Shown here piece by piece: positions 31,759 through 39,853 of a stretch of 46,508 bases of DNA (position 1 is the first letter of the stretch; every line of letters starts with the position of its first letter). Location of the stretch: the NCBI RefSeq assembly GCF_013362995.1, contig NZ_JABWDV010000345.1, forward strand, positions 1-46,508, read 5' to 3'. The notes beneath the pieces are model-generated. The model worked only from the letters and a program-made list of their open reading frames with translations. It was not told where the DNA came from and did no database searches. The stretch comes from Streptomyces sp. TRM64462. GTDB lineage: Bacteria; Actinomycetota; Actinomycetes; Streptomycetales; Streptomycetaceae. The position numbers and the translations under genes were made by a program.

Positions 31759-33303
31759 ATGAACCAGCCCGACGTGGGCCCGGCCCCCGTACTGGCCCTG
31801 ACGGACGTCTCCAAGTCCTTCGGCGCCGTACGGGCCCTGCAGGACGTGTCCCTGCAGCTCTTCCCAGGCGAGGCGCACGCCCTCGCGGGGGAGAACGGCG
31901 CCGGAAAGTCCACGCTCATCAAGACCCTCGCCGGAGTGCACCGGCCCGACACCGGGCAGGTGCTGCTCGACGGCGTCCCCGTGGAGTTCCACAGCCCCGC
32001 CGACGCGCGGGACGCGGGCATCGCGGTGATCTACCAGGAGCCGACGCTCTTCCCGGACCTCTCCATCGCCGAGAACATCTTCATGGGCCGCCAGCCCCGG
32101 AGAGCGCTGGGCCGCATCGACCGCAAGGCCGTGCACGCCGCCACGGCCGGGCTGATGGCCCGCCTCGGCGTCGACCTCGCACCCGACAGGCCCGCGCGCG
32201 GTCTGTCCATCGCGGACCAGCAGATCGTCGAGATCGCCAAGGCGCTCTCCTTCGACGCCCGCGTCCTCATCATGGACGAGCCGACCGCCGCCCTCACCGG
32301 CAGCGAGACCGCCCGCCTCTTCTCCGTCGTCGACGCGCTGCGCGCCGAGGGCGCCGCCGTCCTCTTCATCTCGCACCGCCTGGAGGAGATCTTCCGGCTC
32401 TGCCGGCGCGTCACCACCCTGCGCGACGGCCGCTGGATCTCCTCCGAGCCCCTCGACGGGCTCACCGAGGACGACCTCGTCCGCCGGATGGTCGGCCGCG
32501 ACCTCGACGAGCTGTACCCCAAGCAGCCGGCGGAGATCGGCGAGACCGCCCTGTCCGTACGCCGCCTCACCCGCGAGGGCGTCTTCCGCGATGTCTCCTT
32601 CGACGTACGGCGCGGCGAGATCGTCGCCCTCGCGGGACTCGTCGGGGCGGGGCGCAGCGAGGTGGTCCAGGCCGTCTTCGGCGTCGACCGCGCCGACGCC
32701 GGCGAGGTACGGGTCGGCGGTACGACGCTGCCCGCCGGCTCGCCCACCGCGGCCATGGACGCCGGCATCGCCCTGGTCCCCGAGGACCGGCGCCAGCGCG
32801 GACTGGTCATGGAGATGTCCATCGAACGCAACATCGGCCTCACCGGCCTCGACCGGCTCGGCAAGGGCGGACTCGTCCGCCGGGCCCTGGAGCGGGGACG
32901 CGCCGCCGACTGGGCGGTCCGCCTCCAGCTCAAGTTCAACGCGCTCTCCGACAGCGTCGGCGTGCTCTCCGGCGGCAACCAGCAGAAGGTCGTGCTCGCC
33001 AAGTGGCTGGCCACCGAGCCGTCCGTGCTCATCGTCGACGAGCCCACCCGCGGCATCGACGTCGGGACGAAGGCCGAGGTGCACCGGCTGCTGTCCTCCC
33101 TCGCCGCCGAGGGCCTCGCCGTCCTGATGGTCTCCTCCGACCTCCCCGAGGTCCTCGGCATGGCCGACCGCGTCCTCGTCATGCACGAGGGCCGGCTCGT
33201 CGCGGAGATACCCCGCGACGAGGCCACCGAGGAGTCCGTGATGGCGGCGGCGACCGGCCGTACGCCCGCAGGAACAGGAACCGGAAAGGAGGCGGCCGCG
33301 TGA
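31759..33303 (+). CDS. rhaT: Sugar ABC transporter ATP-binding protein (rhamnose importer)
   Basis: A 514-residue double ATPase of the CUT2 (RbsA/AraG-like) type. The first half has Walker [24 protein letters not shown] and Walker [12 protein letters not shown]. The second half has the degenerate Walker [10 protein letters not shown] normal for CUT2, signature LSGGNQQKV and [14 protein letters not shown]. It powers the two permeases encoded next. The ATG at 31759 has GAGGAG 6 bases upstream. It is the first gene of the importer operon and faces rhaI, so rhamnose is the likely cargo. The rhaT name follows the rhizobial RhaSTPQ importer, not the unrelated enteric RhaT symporter. Confidence 0.9.
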   Translation: MNQPDVGPAPVLALTDVSKSFGAVRALQDVSLQLFPGEAHALAGENGAGKSTLIKTLAGVHRPDTGQVLLDGVPVEFHSPADARDAGIAVIYQEPTLFPDLSIAENIFMGRQPRRALGRIDRKAVHAATAGLMARLGVDLAPDRPARGLSIADQQIVEIAKALSFDARVLIMDEPTAALTGSETARLFSVVDALRAEGAAVLFISHRLEEIFRLCRRVTTLRDGRWISSEPLDGLTEDDLVRRMVGRDLDELYPKQPAEIGETALSVRRLTREGVFRDVSFDVRRGEIVALAGLVGAGRSEVVQAVFGVDRADAGEVRVGGTTLPAGSPTAAMDAGIALVPEDRRQRGLVMEMSIERNIGLTGLDRLGKGGLVRRALERGRAADWAVRLQLKFNALSDSVGVLSGGNQQKVVLAKWLATEPSVLIVDEPTRGIDVGTKAEVHRLLSSLAAEGLAVLMVSSDLPEVLGMADRVLVMHEGRLVAEIPRDEATEESVMAAATGRTPAGTGTGKEAAA

Positions 33304-34340
33304 CCACCGCCCTCGACGAGCCGCCCGCCACAGCCGCCCCCGAGCGACGCGGCGACGCCCGCGGCCTGGCCGACACGGTCTTCCGGGCCCGCGAGATCAG
33401 CATCGGCGGCGCGCTCGTCCTCCTGATCCTCGGCACCTGGATCGCCAACCCGTCCTTCCTGGACGGCCAGGGCGTCAAGGACCTGCTCCTCAACGCCTCG
33501 ATCCTGGTGCTGCTCGCCGTCGGCCAGTCCGTCGTCGTGGTCACCCGCAACATCGACCTGTCGGTCGGTTCGGTCGTCGGCCTCACCGCCTTCACCTGCG
33601 GCGACTTCGTCTCGGGCAGCAGCCACGGGCCGGTCGCCACGATGCTGCTCGGCATCGCCGTCGGCGCCCTGTGCGGCGTGGTCAGCGGAGCGCTCGTCAG
33701 CATCGGCAAGGTGCCCGCGCTCGTCGTCACCCTCGGCATGCTGTACGTCCTCCAGGGCGTCGACTACGCCCTCGCGGACGGCGGCCAGATCAACGCCGTC
33801 AACCTGCCCGAACCGGTGCTCACCCTCGGCAGCGGCAGCGTCCTCGGCATCCCGTACCTGCCGCTGATCGCCGCCCTGGTCCTCGCCGCCACCGCGTACT
33901 TCCTGCGCACCTACCGCAGCGGCCGCGAGCTGTACGCCATCGGGTCCAGCCCGGAGGCCGCCCGGCTCGCGGGCATCCCGATCCGGCGCCGCGTCCTCGC
34001 CGCGTACGTCTTCTCGGGCGCCGTCGCCGGTCTCGCGGGCGCCCTGTGGCTGGCCCGCTTCGGCACCGTCGTGGCCGGCGCGGCCAGTGGCTGGGAGCTC
34101 ACCGTGGTCAGCGCGGTCGTCGTCGGCGGCGTGGCCATCACGGGCGGCACCGGCTCGGTGTGGGGCGCGGCGCTCGGCGCCCTCCTCCTCACGACGATCT
34201 CCGGCGCCCTCGTCGTCCTCAAGGTCGACCCGTTCTGGGAGCAGGCCATCACCGGCGCCCTGCTGATCCTCGCCATCACCGCCGACCGCGTCGTGCAGGT
34301 CCGCACCACCAACGCCCTGCGGAAGAGGAACAGGCGATGA
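33300..34340 (+). CDS. rhaP: Sugar ABC transporter permease (rhamnose importer)
   Basis: A 346-residue CUT2 permease (RbsC-like) with about nine to ten membrane helices beginning near residue 38. The family signature [21 protein letters not shown] and the cytoplasmic loop [21 protein letters not shown], which contacts the ATPase, are intact. The start is GTG 33300, overlapping the ATPase stop, with AAGGAGG 7 bases upstream. It pairs with the permease encoded next as a heterodimer. Assigning P versus Q is by gene order only. Confidence 0.87.
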   Translation: MTTALDEPPATAAPERRGDARGLADTVFRAREISIGGALVLLILGTWIANPSFLDGQGVKDLLLNASILVLLAVGQSVVVVTRNIDLSVGSVVGLTAFTCGDFVSGSSHGPVATMLLGIAVGALCGVVSGALVSIGKVPALVVTLGMLYVLQGVDYALADGGQINAVNLPEPVLTLGSGSVLGIPYLPLIAALVLAATAYFLRTYRSGRELYAIGSSPEAARLAGIPIRRRVLAAYVFSGAVAGLAGALWLARFGTVVAGAASGWELTVVSAVVVGGVAITGGTGSVWGAALGALLLTTISGALVVLKVDPFWEQAITGALLILAITADRVVQVRTTNALRKRNRR

Positions 34341-35380
34341 CCACGTCCACCACCCCGACCACCCCGAACACGCCGACCACCTCCTCAACCTCCGCCTCGA
34401 AGGCCTCCCTCGCCAGGTTCCTGCGCTGGGACAGCGTCGTCGGCGTCCTCCTGGTCGCCGTCTTCCTCGTCGGAACCGGCACCACCGACGGCTTCTCCAG
34501 CACCGGCAACCTGTCGGCCGCCCTCAACGACATCGCCGAGGTCGCGCTGATCGCCCTGCCGATGGTCCTGCTGGTCGTCGCCGGGCAGGTGGACCTGTCC
34601 GTCGCGTCCATGCTGGGCCTGTCCAGCGCGCTCGCGGGCGCCCTGTGGGACTCCGGCTGGGCCTTCGAGCTGATCGTGCCGGTCTGTCTGCTGGTCGGCG
34701 CGCTCGGCGGCCTGCTGAACGGCTGGCTCGTGACCCGGGTCGGGCTGCCGTCCCTCGCCGTCACCATCGGCACCCTCGCCCTCTTCCGGGGCCTGGCGTC
34801 CGTGGTCCTCGGCACCAAGGCCGTCGCCGACTTCCCCGAGACGTACGCCCGGTGGGCCACGTACACCGAGACCGTGCCCGGCACGTTCCTGCCGTACCCG
34901 GTCGCGCTGTTCGCGGTGCTCGCGGTGCTCGCCGCCGTGGCGCTGCACTGCACGGGCTTCGGGCGCTCCCTGTTCGCCATCGGCGCGCAGGAGGACGCGG
35001 CGTACTTCGCCGGCATCCGGGTCAAGCGCATCAAGCTGGCGCTGTTCGTGCTGTCCGGGACGGTGGCGTCCTTCGCGGGGATCGTCTTCACCCTCCGCTA
35101 CGGCAGCGCCCGCGCCGACAACGGCTTCGGCCTCGAACTCGTCGTCATCGCCTCCGTCCTGCTGGGCGGCATCGACTTCGACGGCGGCAAGGGCACCCTG
35201 GGCGGCGCGGTCGCCGGTGTCCTGCTCATCGGACTCCTCCGCAACCTGCTCACGCTGAACGACATCTCCAGCGAGGTCCAGGTCGTCGTCACCGGAGTCC
35301 TCCTGATCGCGTCGGTCCTGACGCCCCGCGTCATCGCGGTGGTCTCGGAACGCCGCCGACGCCGAGCGGCGGCCACCTGA
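34337..35380 (+). CDS. rhaQ: Sugar ABC transporter permease (rhamnose importer)
   Basis: A 347-residue second CUT2 permease. The N-terminus is a Thr/Pro/Ser-rich segment ([16 protein letters not shown]) before the first helix near residue 33. The signature VLLVVAGQVDLSVASMLGL and loop GRSLFAIGAQEDAAYFAGIRV match the family. A basic tail (SERRRRRAAA) ends it. The ATG at 34337 overlaps the upstream stop (ATGA). It forms the membrane channel with the preceding permease. Confidence 0.87.
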   Translation: MTTSTTPTTPNTPTTSSTSASKASLARFLRWDSVVGVLLVAVFLVGTGTTDGFSSTGNLSAALNDIAEVALIALPMVLLVVAGQVDLSVASMLGLSSALAGALWDSGWAFELIVPVCLLVGALGGLLNGWLVTRVGLPSLAVTIGTLALFRGLASVVLGTKAVADFPETYARWATYTETVPGTFLPYPVALFAVLAVLAAVALHCTGFGRSLFAIGAQEDAAYFAGIRVKRIKLALFVLSGTVASFAGIVFTLRYGSARADNGFGLELVVIASVLLGGIDFDGGKGTLGGAVAGVLLIGLLRNLLTLNDISSEVQVVVTGVLLIASVLTPRVIAVVSERRRRRAAAT

Positions 35381-35490
35381 CCCCGGGCGCCCCGGGCCCA
35401 CCCCGGACCCGCCCCGGCCCCCCGCTCCCCGGACCCGCCCCGCGCTCTCTCCGCGCCACCACGCACCGCACAGGAAAGGCAGCACCCCTC

Positions 35491-36576
35491 ATGCACCTCC
35501 GTTCCCGCACCCGCCGCGGCACCCTCGTGGCCACCTCGGCCCTCTGCTCCCTGGCCCTCGCCCTCACCGGCTGCTCCGGCACCACCAAGGACTCCGCGCG
35601 GAACGACTCCGCCGGCACGGCGTCCGGCGCCACGGCCAACCCCGACGCCGAACTGAAGAAGGGCCTGAAGCTCGCCTTCCTGCCCAAGCAGATCAACAAC
35701 CCGTACGAGAAGATCGTCGACGAGGCCGGCATCGAGGCCGCCAAGGAGTTCGGCGCCACCGGCAAGGAGGTCGGCCCCTCCGACGCCAGCGCCTCCTCCC
35801 AGGTGTCGTACATCAACACGCTCATCCAGCAGCGCCAGGACGCCGTCCTCATCGCGGCCAACGACCCCAACGCGGTCTGCACGCCCCTCAAGAACGCGAT
35901 GAAGCAGGACATCAAGGTCGTCGCCTACGACTCCGACACCGCCAAGGACTGCCGCCAGCTCTTCATCAACCAGGCAAGCTCCGAGGAGATCGGCCGCAGC
36001 CAGGTCCGCAGCATCGCGAAGCAGCTCGGCCACAAGGGCGAGATCGCGATCCTCTCGGCCACCCAGAACGCGACCAACCAGAACACCTGGATCGAGTTCA
36101 TGAAGGACGAGCTCACCAAGCCCGAGTACAAGGACATGAAGCTGGTCAAGGTCGCCTACGGGGACGACGACGACCAGAAGTCCTTCCAGGAGACCCAGGG
36201 CCTCCTCAAGGCGTACCCGAACCTGAAGGGCATCATCTCGCCCACCACCGTCGGCATCGCCGCGGCCGCCCGCTACATCAGCTCGTCCTCGTACAAGGGC
36301 AAGGTCGTCGTCAACGGTCTCGGCACGCCCAACCAGATGCGCAAGTACGTCAAGGACGGCACCGTCGAGCAGTTCGCCCTGTGGAACCCGAAGGACCTCG
36401 GCTACCTCGGCGCCTACGCGGCCGCCGCCCTGGCGTCCGGGCAGATCACCGGCGCCGAGGGCGAGAAGTTCACGGCCGGGAGGCTCGGCGAGTACACCAT
36501 CGGCAAGGACGGCGAGGTCGTCCTCGGCCCGCCGGCCGTCTTCGACAGGAACAACGTCGACGAGTTCGACTTCTGA
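35491..36576 (+). CDS. rhaS: Rhamnose ABC transporter substrate-binding lipoprotein
   Basis: A 361-residue periplasmic-binding-protein-like I (RbsB/RhaS) protein. The signal ends in the lipobox LTGC with Cys28 as the lipid anchor; a Ser/Thr/Ala linker follows. The sugar-binding fold shows FLPKQINNPYEKIVDEAG, DAVLIAANDPNAVCTPLKNAM, VVAYDSDT and GIISPTTVGIAAAARYI, all typical of RhaS. It delivers rhamnose to the importer. The ATG at 35491 is preceded by AGGAAAGG. The 110-base gap before it is C-rich and shows no clear terminator. Confidence 0.9.
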   Translation: MHLRSRTRRGTLVATSALCSLALALTGCSGTTKDSARNDSAGTASGATANPDAELKKGLKLAFLPKQINNPYEKIVDEAGIEAAKEFGATGKEVGPSDASASSQVSYINTLIQQRQDAVLIAANDPNAVCTPLKNAMKQDIKVVAYDSDTAKDCRQLFINQASSEEIGRSQVRSIAKQLGHKGEIAILSATQNATNQNTWIEFMKDELTKPEYKDMKLVKVAYGDDDDQKSFQETQGLLKAYPNLKGIISPTTVGIAAAARYISSSSYKGKVVVNGLGTPNQMRKYVKDGTVEQFALWNPKDLGYLGAYAAAALASGQITGAEGEKFTAGRLGEYTIGKDGEVVLGPPAVFDRNNVDEFDF

Positions 36577-36592
36577 GGGGCGGACCGTACCC

Positions 36593-36913
36593 GTGCAGCG
36601 CGTCTGCTTCCTGCTGAAGGTGCGTCAGGACCGGCTGGCGGAGTACCGCGAGCGGCACGCGGCCGTGTGGCCCGAGATGCTCGCGGCGCTCTCCGCCGCC
36701 GGATGGCACAACTACTCCCTCTTCCTCCGCGACGACGGCCTGCTCGTCGGCTACCTGGAGACCGAGGACTTCGACCGGGCCCGGGCGGCCATGGCCGGTA
36801 CCGAGGTCAACGCCCGCTGGCAGGCCGAGATGTCCGACTTCTTCGAAGCGCTCGACGGGGCCGGACCCGACGAGGCGATGCGCCCCCTCACCGAAGTGTT
36901 CCACCTCGCCTAG
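36593..36913 (+). CDS. rhaM: L-rhamnose mutarotase
   Basis: A 106-residue RhaM/RhaU family protein of one ferredoxin-like domain. Family residues are visible: LAEYRERHAAVWPEM with Tyr18 and His22 of the active site, GWHNYSLFL and the C-terminal half RWQAEMSDFF. It interconverts alpha and beta anomers of L-rhamnose so that imported sugar fits the isomerase. The start is GTG 36593 with GAGGGG upstream, 16 bases after rhaS. Full length for the family (about 104 residues). Confidence 0.92.
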   Translation: MQRVCFLLKVRQDRLAEYRERHAAVWPEMLAALSAAGWHNYSLFLRDDGLLVGYLETEDFDRARAAMAGTEVNARWQAEMSDFFEALDGAGPDEAMRPLTEVFHLA

Positions 36914-36923
36914 GAGCATGCCC

Positions 36924-38351
36924 ATGAGACGATCCCCGGCCGCCGCGGCCATGGCCACCGCCCTGCTCTCCGCCGCGTCGCTGACGACCGGCACCGCGAA
37001 CGCGGCAGACCCCGCCCCGGCGGTCAGCCGGATCAACGACACCCGCCTCGACTCCCAGGCCCTCTACTTCGTGTCGTACAACGGCCTCGTCAACAACAAC
37101 TCGTTCCAGAAGAACGGGCTCCTCACCTACAAGGGCTACCAGTACGCCGCCTGGTACACCGCCGACCGCAACGCCGTCGTGGCCCGCCGCGCCCTCGGCT
37201 CCACCACCTGGCAGACCGTCACGGTCGGCCACAAGCTGCGCTACAACGACTCGCACAACGTCATCTCCATGGGCGTGTCACGGATCGACGGGCGGCTCCA
37301 CCTCACCATGGACTCGCACAGCGACGCCTTCTTCTACGTGAAGTCGACCGCGGGCCTGCTCGACAACCCGGGCGGCCGGGCCTGGACCGCGAGCCAGTTC
37401 GGCCCCGTCCAGACCACCCTCGACGGCCTCGGGCTCACCTCCCGGTTCACCTACCCGCAGTTCGTCGCCACGCCCGAGGGCCGCCTCCAGCTCAGCTACC
37501 GCGTCGCCGTGTCCGGCAACGGCCGCAACGCGCTCGCCGAGTACGACGGCACCCGCTGGACCGCGCTCGGCGAGTGGACCAGCTCCACCGGCACGTACCG
37601 GAGTGAGCACGGCTCCAGCACCGCCCGGAACATGTACCTGCACGGCATCGACTACAGCGCCGACGGCACCCTGCACGCCTTCTTCACCTGGCGCGAGCAG
37701 AACGGCGCCGTGATGTGCCACGGCGGCGGCATCAGCAACCACGACACCGGCTACGTCCACTCCACCGACCGCGGCCGCACCTGGCGCAACGCGGCGGGGA
37801 CGGTGGTCGGCACGACCGGCGGCTCCGACCGGGTCTCCGTCAACGACACCGGACTCGTCGTGGACCCGCTCAACCCCGACCACTCGCTCATGAACCAGGA
37901 GAGCCAGGCCACCGACTCCGCGAACCGGCCGCACGCGATCATCTCGTACGTGCCCGGCCGCTTCGGCCAGTGCACCACGAACTACGTCGACGACCGCACC
38001 GCCAACGGGCGCGCCTTCCACGTCCGCAAGGACATCGGCACCGGCGCCTGGCGCAAGACCGAGATCCCCGTACCGCTCAACTCCAGCCAGCGGACCAGGC
38101 TGATCCTCGACAAGTACGACAACGCCTACGCGATCATGCCGTTCGGCCGGATCGTCGGCGCATCGAAGGCGTCCGGCTACACCGACTGGAAGGTGCTGTT
38201 CGACGGCAGCGGCCTCAACGCCTTCGGGGAGGTCGTCGTCGACGAGACCCGGGTACGGCAGGACGACGTGCTGTCGATCATGTACCAGGAGAAGTCCGGC
38301 GGGACGACACCGTCACCGATCCACGTGATCGACTTCGCGCTGCCCCGCTGA
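36924..38351 (+). CDS. Secreted BNR_4-type beta-propeller protein, possible rhamnose-releasing enzyme
   Basis: A 475-residue secreted protein. A signal peptide (about 1-27, cut after ANA-ADP) precedes a beta-propeller with repeated Asp-box-like and WYT/RRxLGS blades. The segment YNDSHNVISMGVSRIDGRLHLTMDSHSD is typical of BNR_4 (PF15892), as are FTYPQF and HSTDRGRTWRN. Some BNR_4 proteins are, to my knowledge, rhamnose-alpha-1,4-glucuronate lyases acting on arabinogalactan or gum arabic; the rhamnose context makes a similar role attractive but unproven. The start is ATG 36924, because AGGAG at 36912-36916 is 7 bases before it; ATG 36918 is too close. The 3' end overlaps the convergent TetR gene by 39 bases. 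Confidence 0.8.
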   Translation: MRRSPAAAAMATALLSAASLTTGTANAADPAPAVSRINDTRLDSQALYFVSYNGLVNNNSFQKNGLLTYKGYQYAAWYTADRNAVVARRALGSTTWQTVTVGHKLRYNDSHNVISMGVSRIDGRLHLTMDSHSDAFFYVKSTAGLLDNPGGRAWTASQFGPVQTTLDGLGLTSRFTYPQFVATPEGRLQLSYRVAVSGNGRNALAEYDGTRWTALGEWTSSTGTYRSEHGSSTARNMYLHGIDYSADGTLHAFFTWREQNGAVMCHGGGISNHDTGYVHSTDRGRTWRNAAGTVVGTTGGSDRVSVNDTGLVVDPLNPDHSLMNQESQATDSANRPHAIISYVPGRFGQCTTNYVDDRTANGRAFHVRKDIGTGAWRKTEIPVPLNSSQRTRLILDKYDNAYAIMPFGRIVGASKASGYTDWKVLFDGSGLNAFGEVVVDETRVRQDDVLSIMYQEKSGGTTPSPIHVIDFALPR

Positions 38352-38990
38352 CGGCCGGGAGCCGGCGGGCAGCAGCCGGGCGACGAGGTCGTGCCAGCCG
38401 TCCTCCAGCCGCTCCAGGGACATGCCACGCCGGGTGAGCAGATGCTGTACGAGGCCGATGTCGAGGTAGCCGAGCAGGATCTCGGCGGCCAGCTCGACAT
38501 CGGCCTCGCTGCCCGCCTGCCGCAGCAGTGCGACGAGGTGCGTACGCCGTACGACACGGGCCGGGACGGCATGCCGCCGCGCGGGGTCCGGCTGGGCGGC
38601 CGCCAGGTACAGGTCGCGGTGCTCGTGCTCGTGGCGCAGCGCGGCGGGCCCGAACGCGTGCAGCCGCTCGGCGGCGGGCGCACCGGGCCCGAGCGGGGCG
38701 GGCCCTGCCATGAAGGCGGCCTGGAACTGCTGCTCCTGGTGGTCCAGGAGGGCCAGGAGCAGCCCCGCGCGGTCGCCGAAGCGGCGGAACACCGTGCCCT
38801 TGCCGACCTGGGCGGCGCAGGCGACGGCCTCCATGGTCAGGTGGGCCGCGCCCTGCTCGGCGGCCAGCCGCGCGGCGGCCTCCAGGAGGCGGGCGCGGTT
38901 GCGGGCGGCGTCGGCCCGGAGCTGCGGCTGCGCCCCGGCGGGGGAGAGGGACAGCTCCGTACGTCCGTGCGGCAGCGGAGAGGAGGTCAT
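38313..38990 (-). CDS. TetR-family transcriptional regulator
   Basis: A 225-residue regulator. The DNA-binding helices are in NRARLLEAAARLAAEQGAAHLTMEAVACAAQVGKGTVFRRFGDRAGLL (about 31-77), with GKGTVFRRF as the recognition helix. The rest is a helical ligand domain like the SACE_7040-type C-terminus. It is divergent from the FMN reductase gene, and two near-identical inverted repeats lie between them (39022-39036, 39056-39070), so it probably represses both. The ATG at 38990 was chosen over an open extension to 39056 because the extension is unconserved and covers the first operator region. Its tail overlaps the propeller gene. Confidence 0.88.
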   Translation of the reverse strand: MTSSPLPHGRTELSLSPAGAQPQLRADAARNRARLLEAAARLAAEQGAAHLTMEAVACAAQVGKGTVFRRFGDRAGLLLALLDHQEQQFQAAFMAGPAPLGPGAPAAERLHAFGPAALRHEHEHRDLYLAAAQPDPARRHAVPARVVRRTHLVALLRQAGSEADVELAAEILLGYLDIGLVQHLLTRRGMSLERLEDGWHDLVARLLPAGSRPSAGQREVDHVDR

Positions 38991-39021
38991 GGAAGCAGCG
39001 TACCGCCGCGGGGAATGAAAG

Positions 39022-39036
39022 TGGACCGGAGTCCGT
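39022..39036. promoter_or_regulatory. TetR operator candidate 1
   Basis: TGGACCGGAGTCCGT; its reverse complement ACGGACTCCGGTCCA matches the second site in 12 of 15 positions. It lies 31 bases upstream of the TetR gene start, where binding would give autoregulation. Confidence 0.65.
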
Positions 39037-39055
39037 TTAGCTGGTACAACTTTCA

Positions 39056-39070
39056 ACGGACCTCGGTCCG
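39056..39070. promoter_or_regulatory. TetR operator candidate 2
   Basis: ACGGACCTCGGTCCG contains a perfect 6-bp inverted repeat (CGGACC/GGTCCG) around TC. It lies 44 bases upstream of the FMN reductase start and repeats the sequence of site 1, indicating one regulator for both divergent genes. Confidence 0.7.
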
Positions 39071-39114
39071 GTTACGCACCCCCGCTCCCCGCGGCCTACC
39101 TCGTAGGAGTCACC

Positions 39115-39687
39115 ATGTCCGCTCGTATCGTCGCTCTCGTCGGCAGCCTCCGCGCCGGCTCCCACAACCGCCAGCTCGCCGAGGCCGCCGTCGGCATCGC
39201 GCCCGAGGGCGCCACCGTCGAGCTGTTCGAGGGCCTCGCCGACCTGCCCTTCTACAACGAGGACATCGACACCGAGGCGGCCCTGCCCGAGGCCGCCGCC
39301 CGGCTGCGCGCCGCGGGTGCGCAGGCCGACGCCTTCCTGCTGGTCGTGCCGGAGTACAACGGCACCATGCCGGCGGTCCTGAAGAACGCCATCGACTGGC
39401 TGTCCCGCCCCTACGGCGCCGGTGCCATCGCCGGCAAGCCGGTCGCCGTGATCGGCACCGCCTTCGGCCAGTACGGCGGCGCCTGGGCGCAGGCCGAGGC
39501 CCGCAAGGCCGCGGGCGTGGCCGGCGGCACGGTCCTCGAAGGCGTGGAGCTCGCCATCCCCGGTTCCGTCACGCGCTTCGCCGAGACCCACCCGGCGGAC
39601 GACGCCGAGGTCATCACGGGCCTGTCCGCCGTCCTGAACGGCCTGAAGGCCGCCGCGGAGACCCCGGCCCAGGCCGCCACGGCCTGA
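39115..39687 (+). CDS. NAD(P)H-dependent FMN reductase
   Basis: A 190-residue flavodoxin-like reductase. The FMN phosphate loop is GSLRAGSHNRQLAEAA (10-25), and VVPEYNGTMPAVLKNAIDWLSRP is the family signature of the NADPH-dependent FMN reductase/chromate reductase group. It reduces quinones, chromate, azo dyes or free FMN; the natural substrate is unknown. Divergent from a TetR gene with two shared operators, it is probably induced by an electrophile or drug. A strong terminator follows at 39713-39746. Confidence 0.88.
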   Translation: MSARIVALVGSLRAGSHNRQLAEAAVGIAPEGATVELFEGLADLPFYNEDIDTEAALPEAAARLRAAGAQADAFLLVVPEYNGTMPAVLKNAIDWLSRPYGAGAIAGKPVAVIGTAFGQYGGAWAQAEARKAAGVAGGTVLEGVELAIPGSVTRFAETHPADDAEVITGLSAVLNGLKAAAETPAQAATA

Positions 39688-39712
39688 CACCGGCCCCCCG
39701 CCGGCCGCACCC

Positions 39713-39746
39713 GGCCCCCTCACCCCTCGTCAGGGGCGAGGGGGCC
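39713..39746 (+). terminator. Intrinsic terminator after the FMN reductase gene
   Basis: GGCCCCCTC-A-CCCCT pairs with AGGGG-C-GAGGGGGCC across a CGTC loop: 14 pairs with a single A/C mismatch. It starts 26 bases beyond the stop codon. No T-run follows. Confidence 0.75.
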
Positions 39747-39853
39747 GACCGCTGCCCAGGGGCCTCGCGGTTCGGGACGCAGCCGCAGGCAGCGCGAGGT
39801 TCATGTCGGATTTCCGCCAGCGAGCCCCCGGCCCGGTCACCGATGCTGGAACC

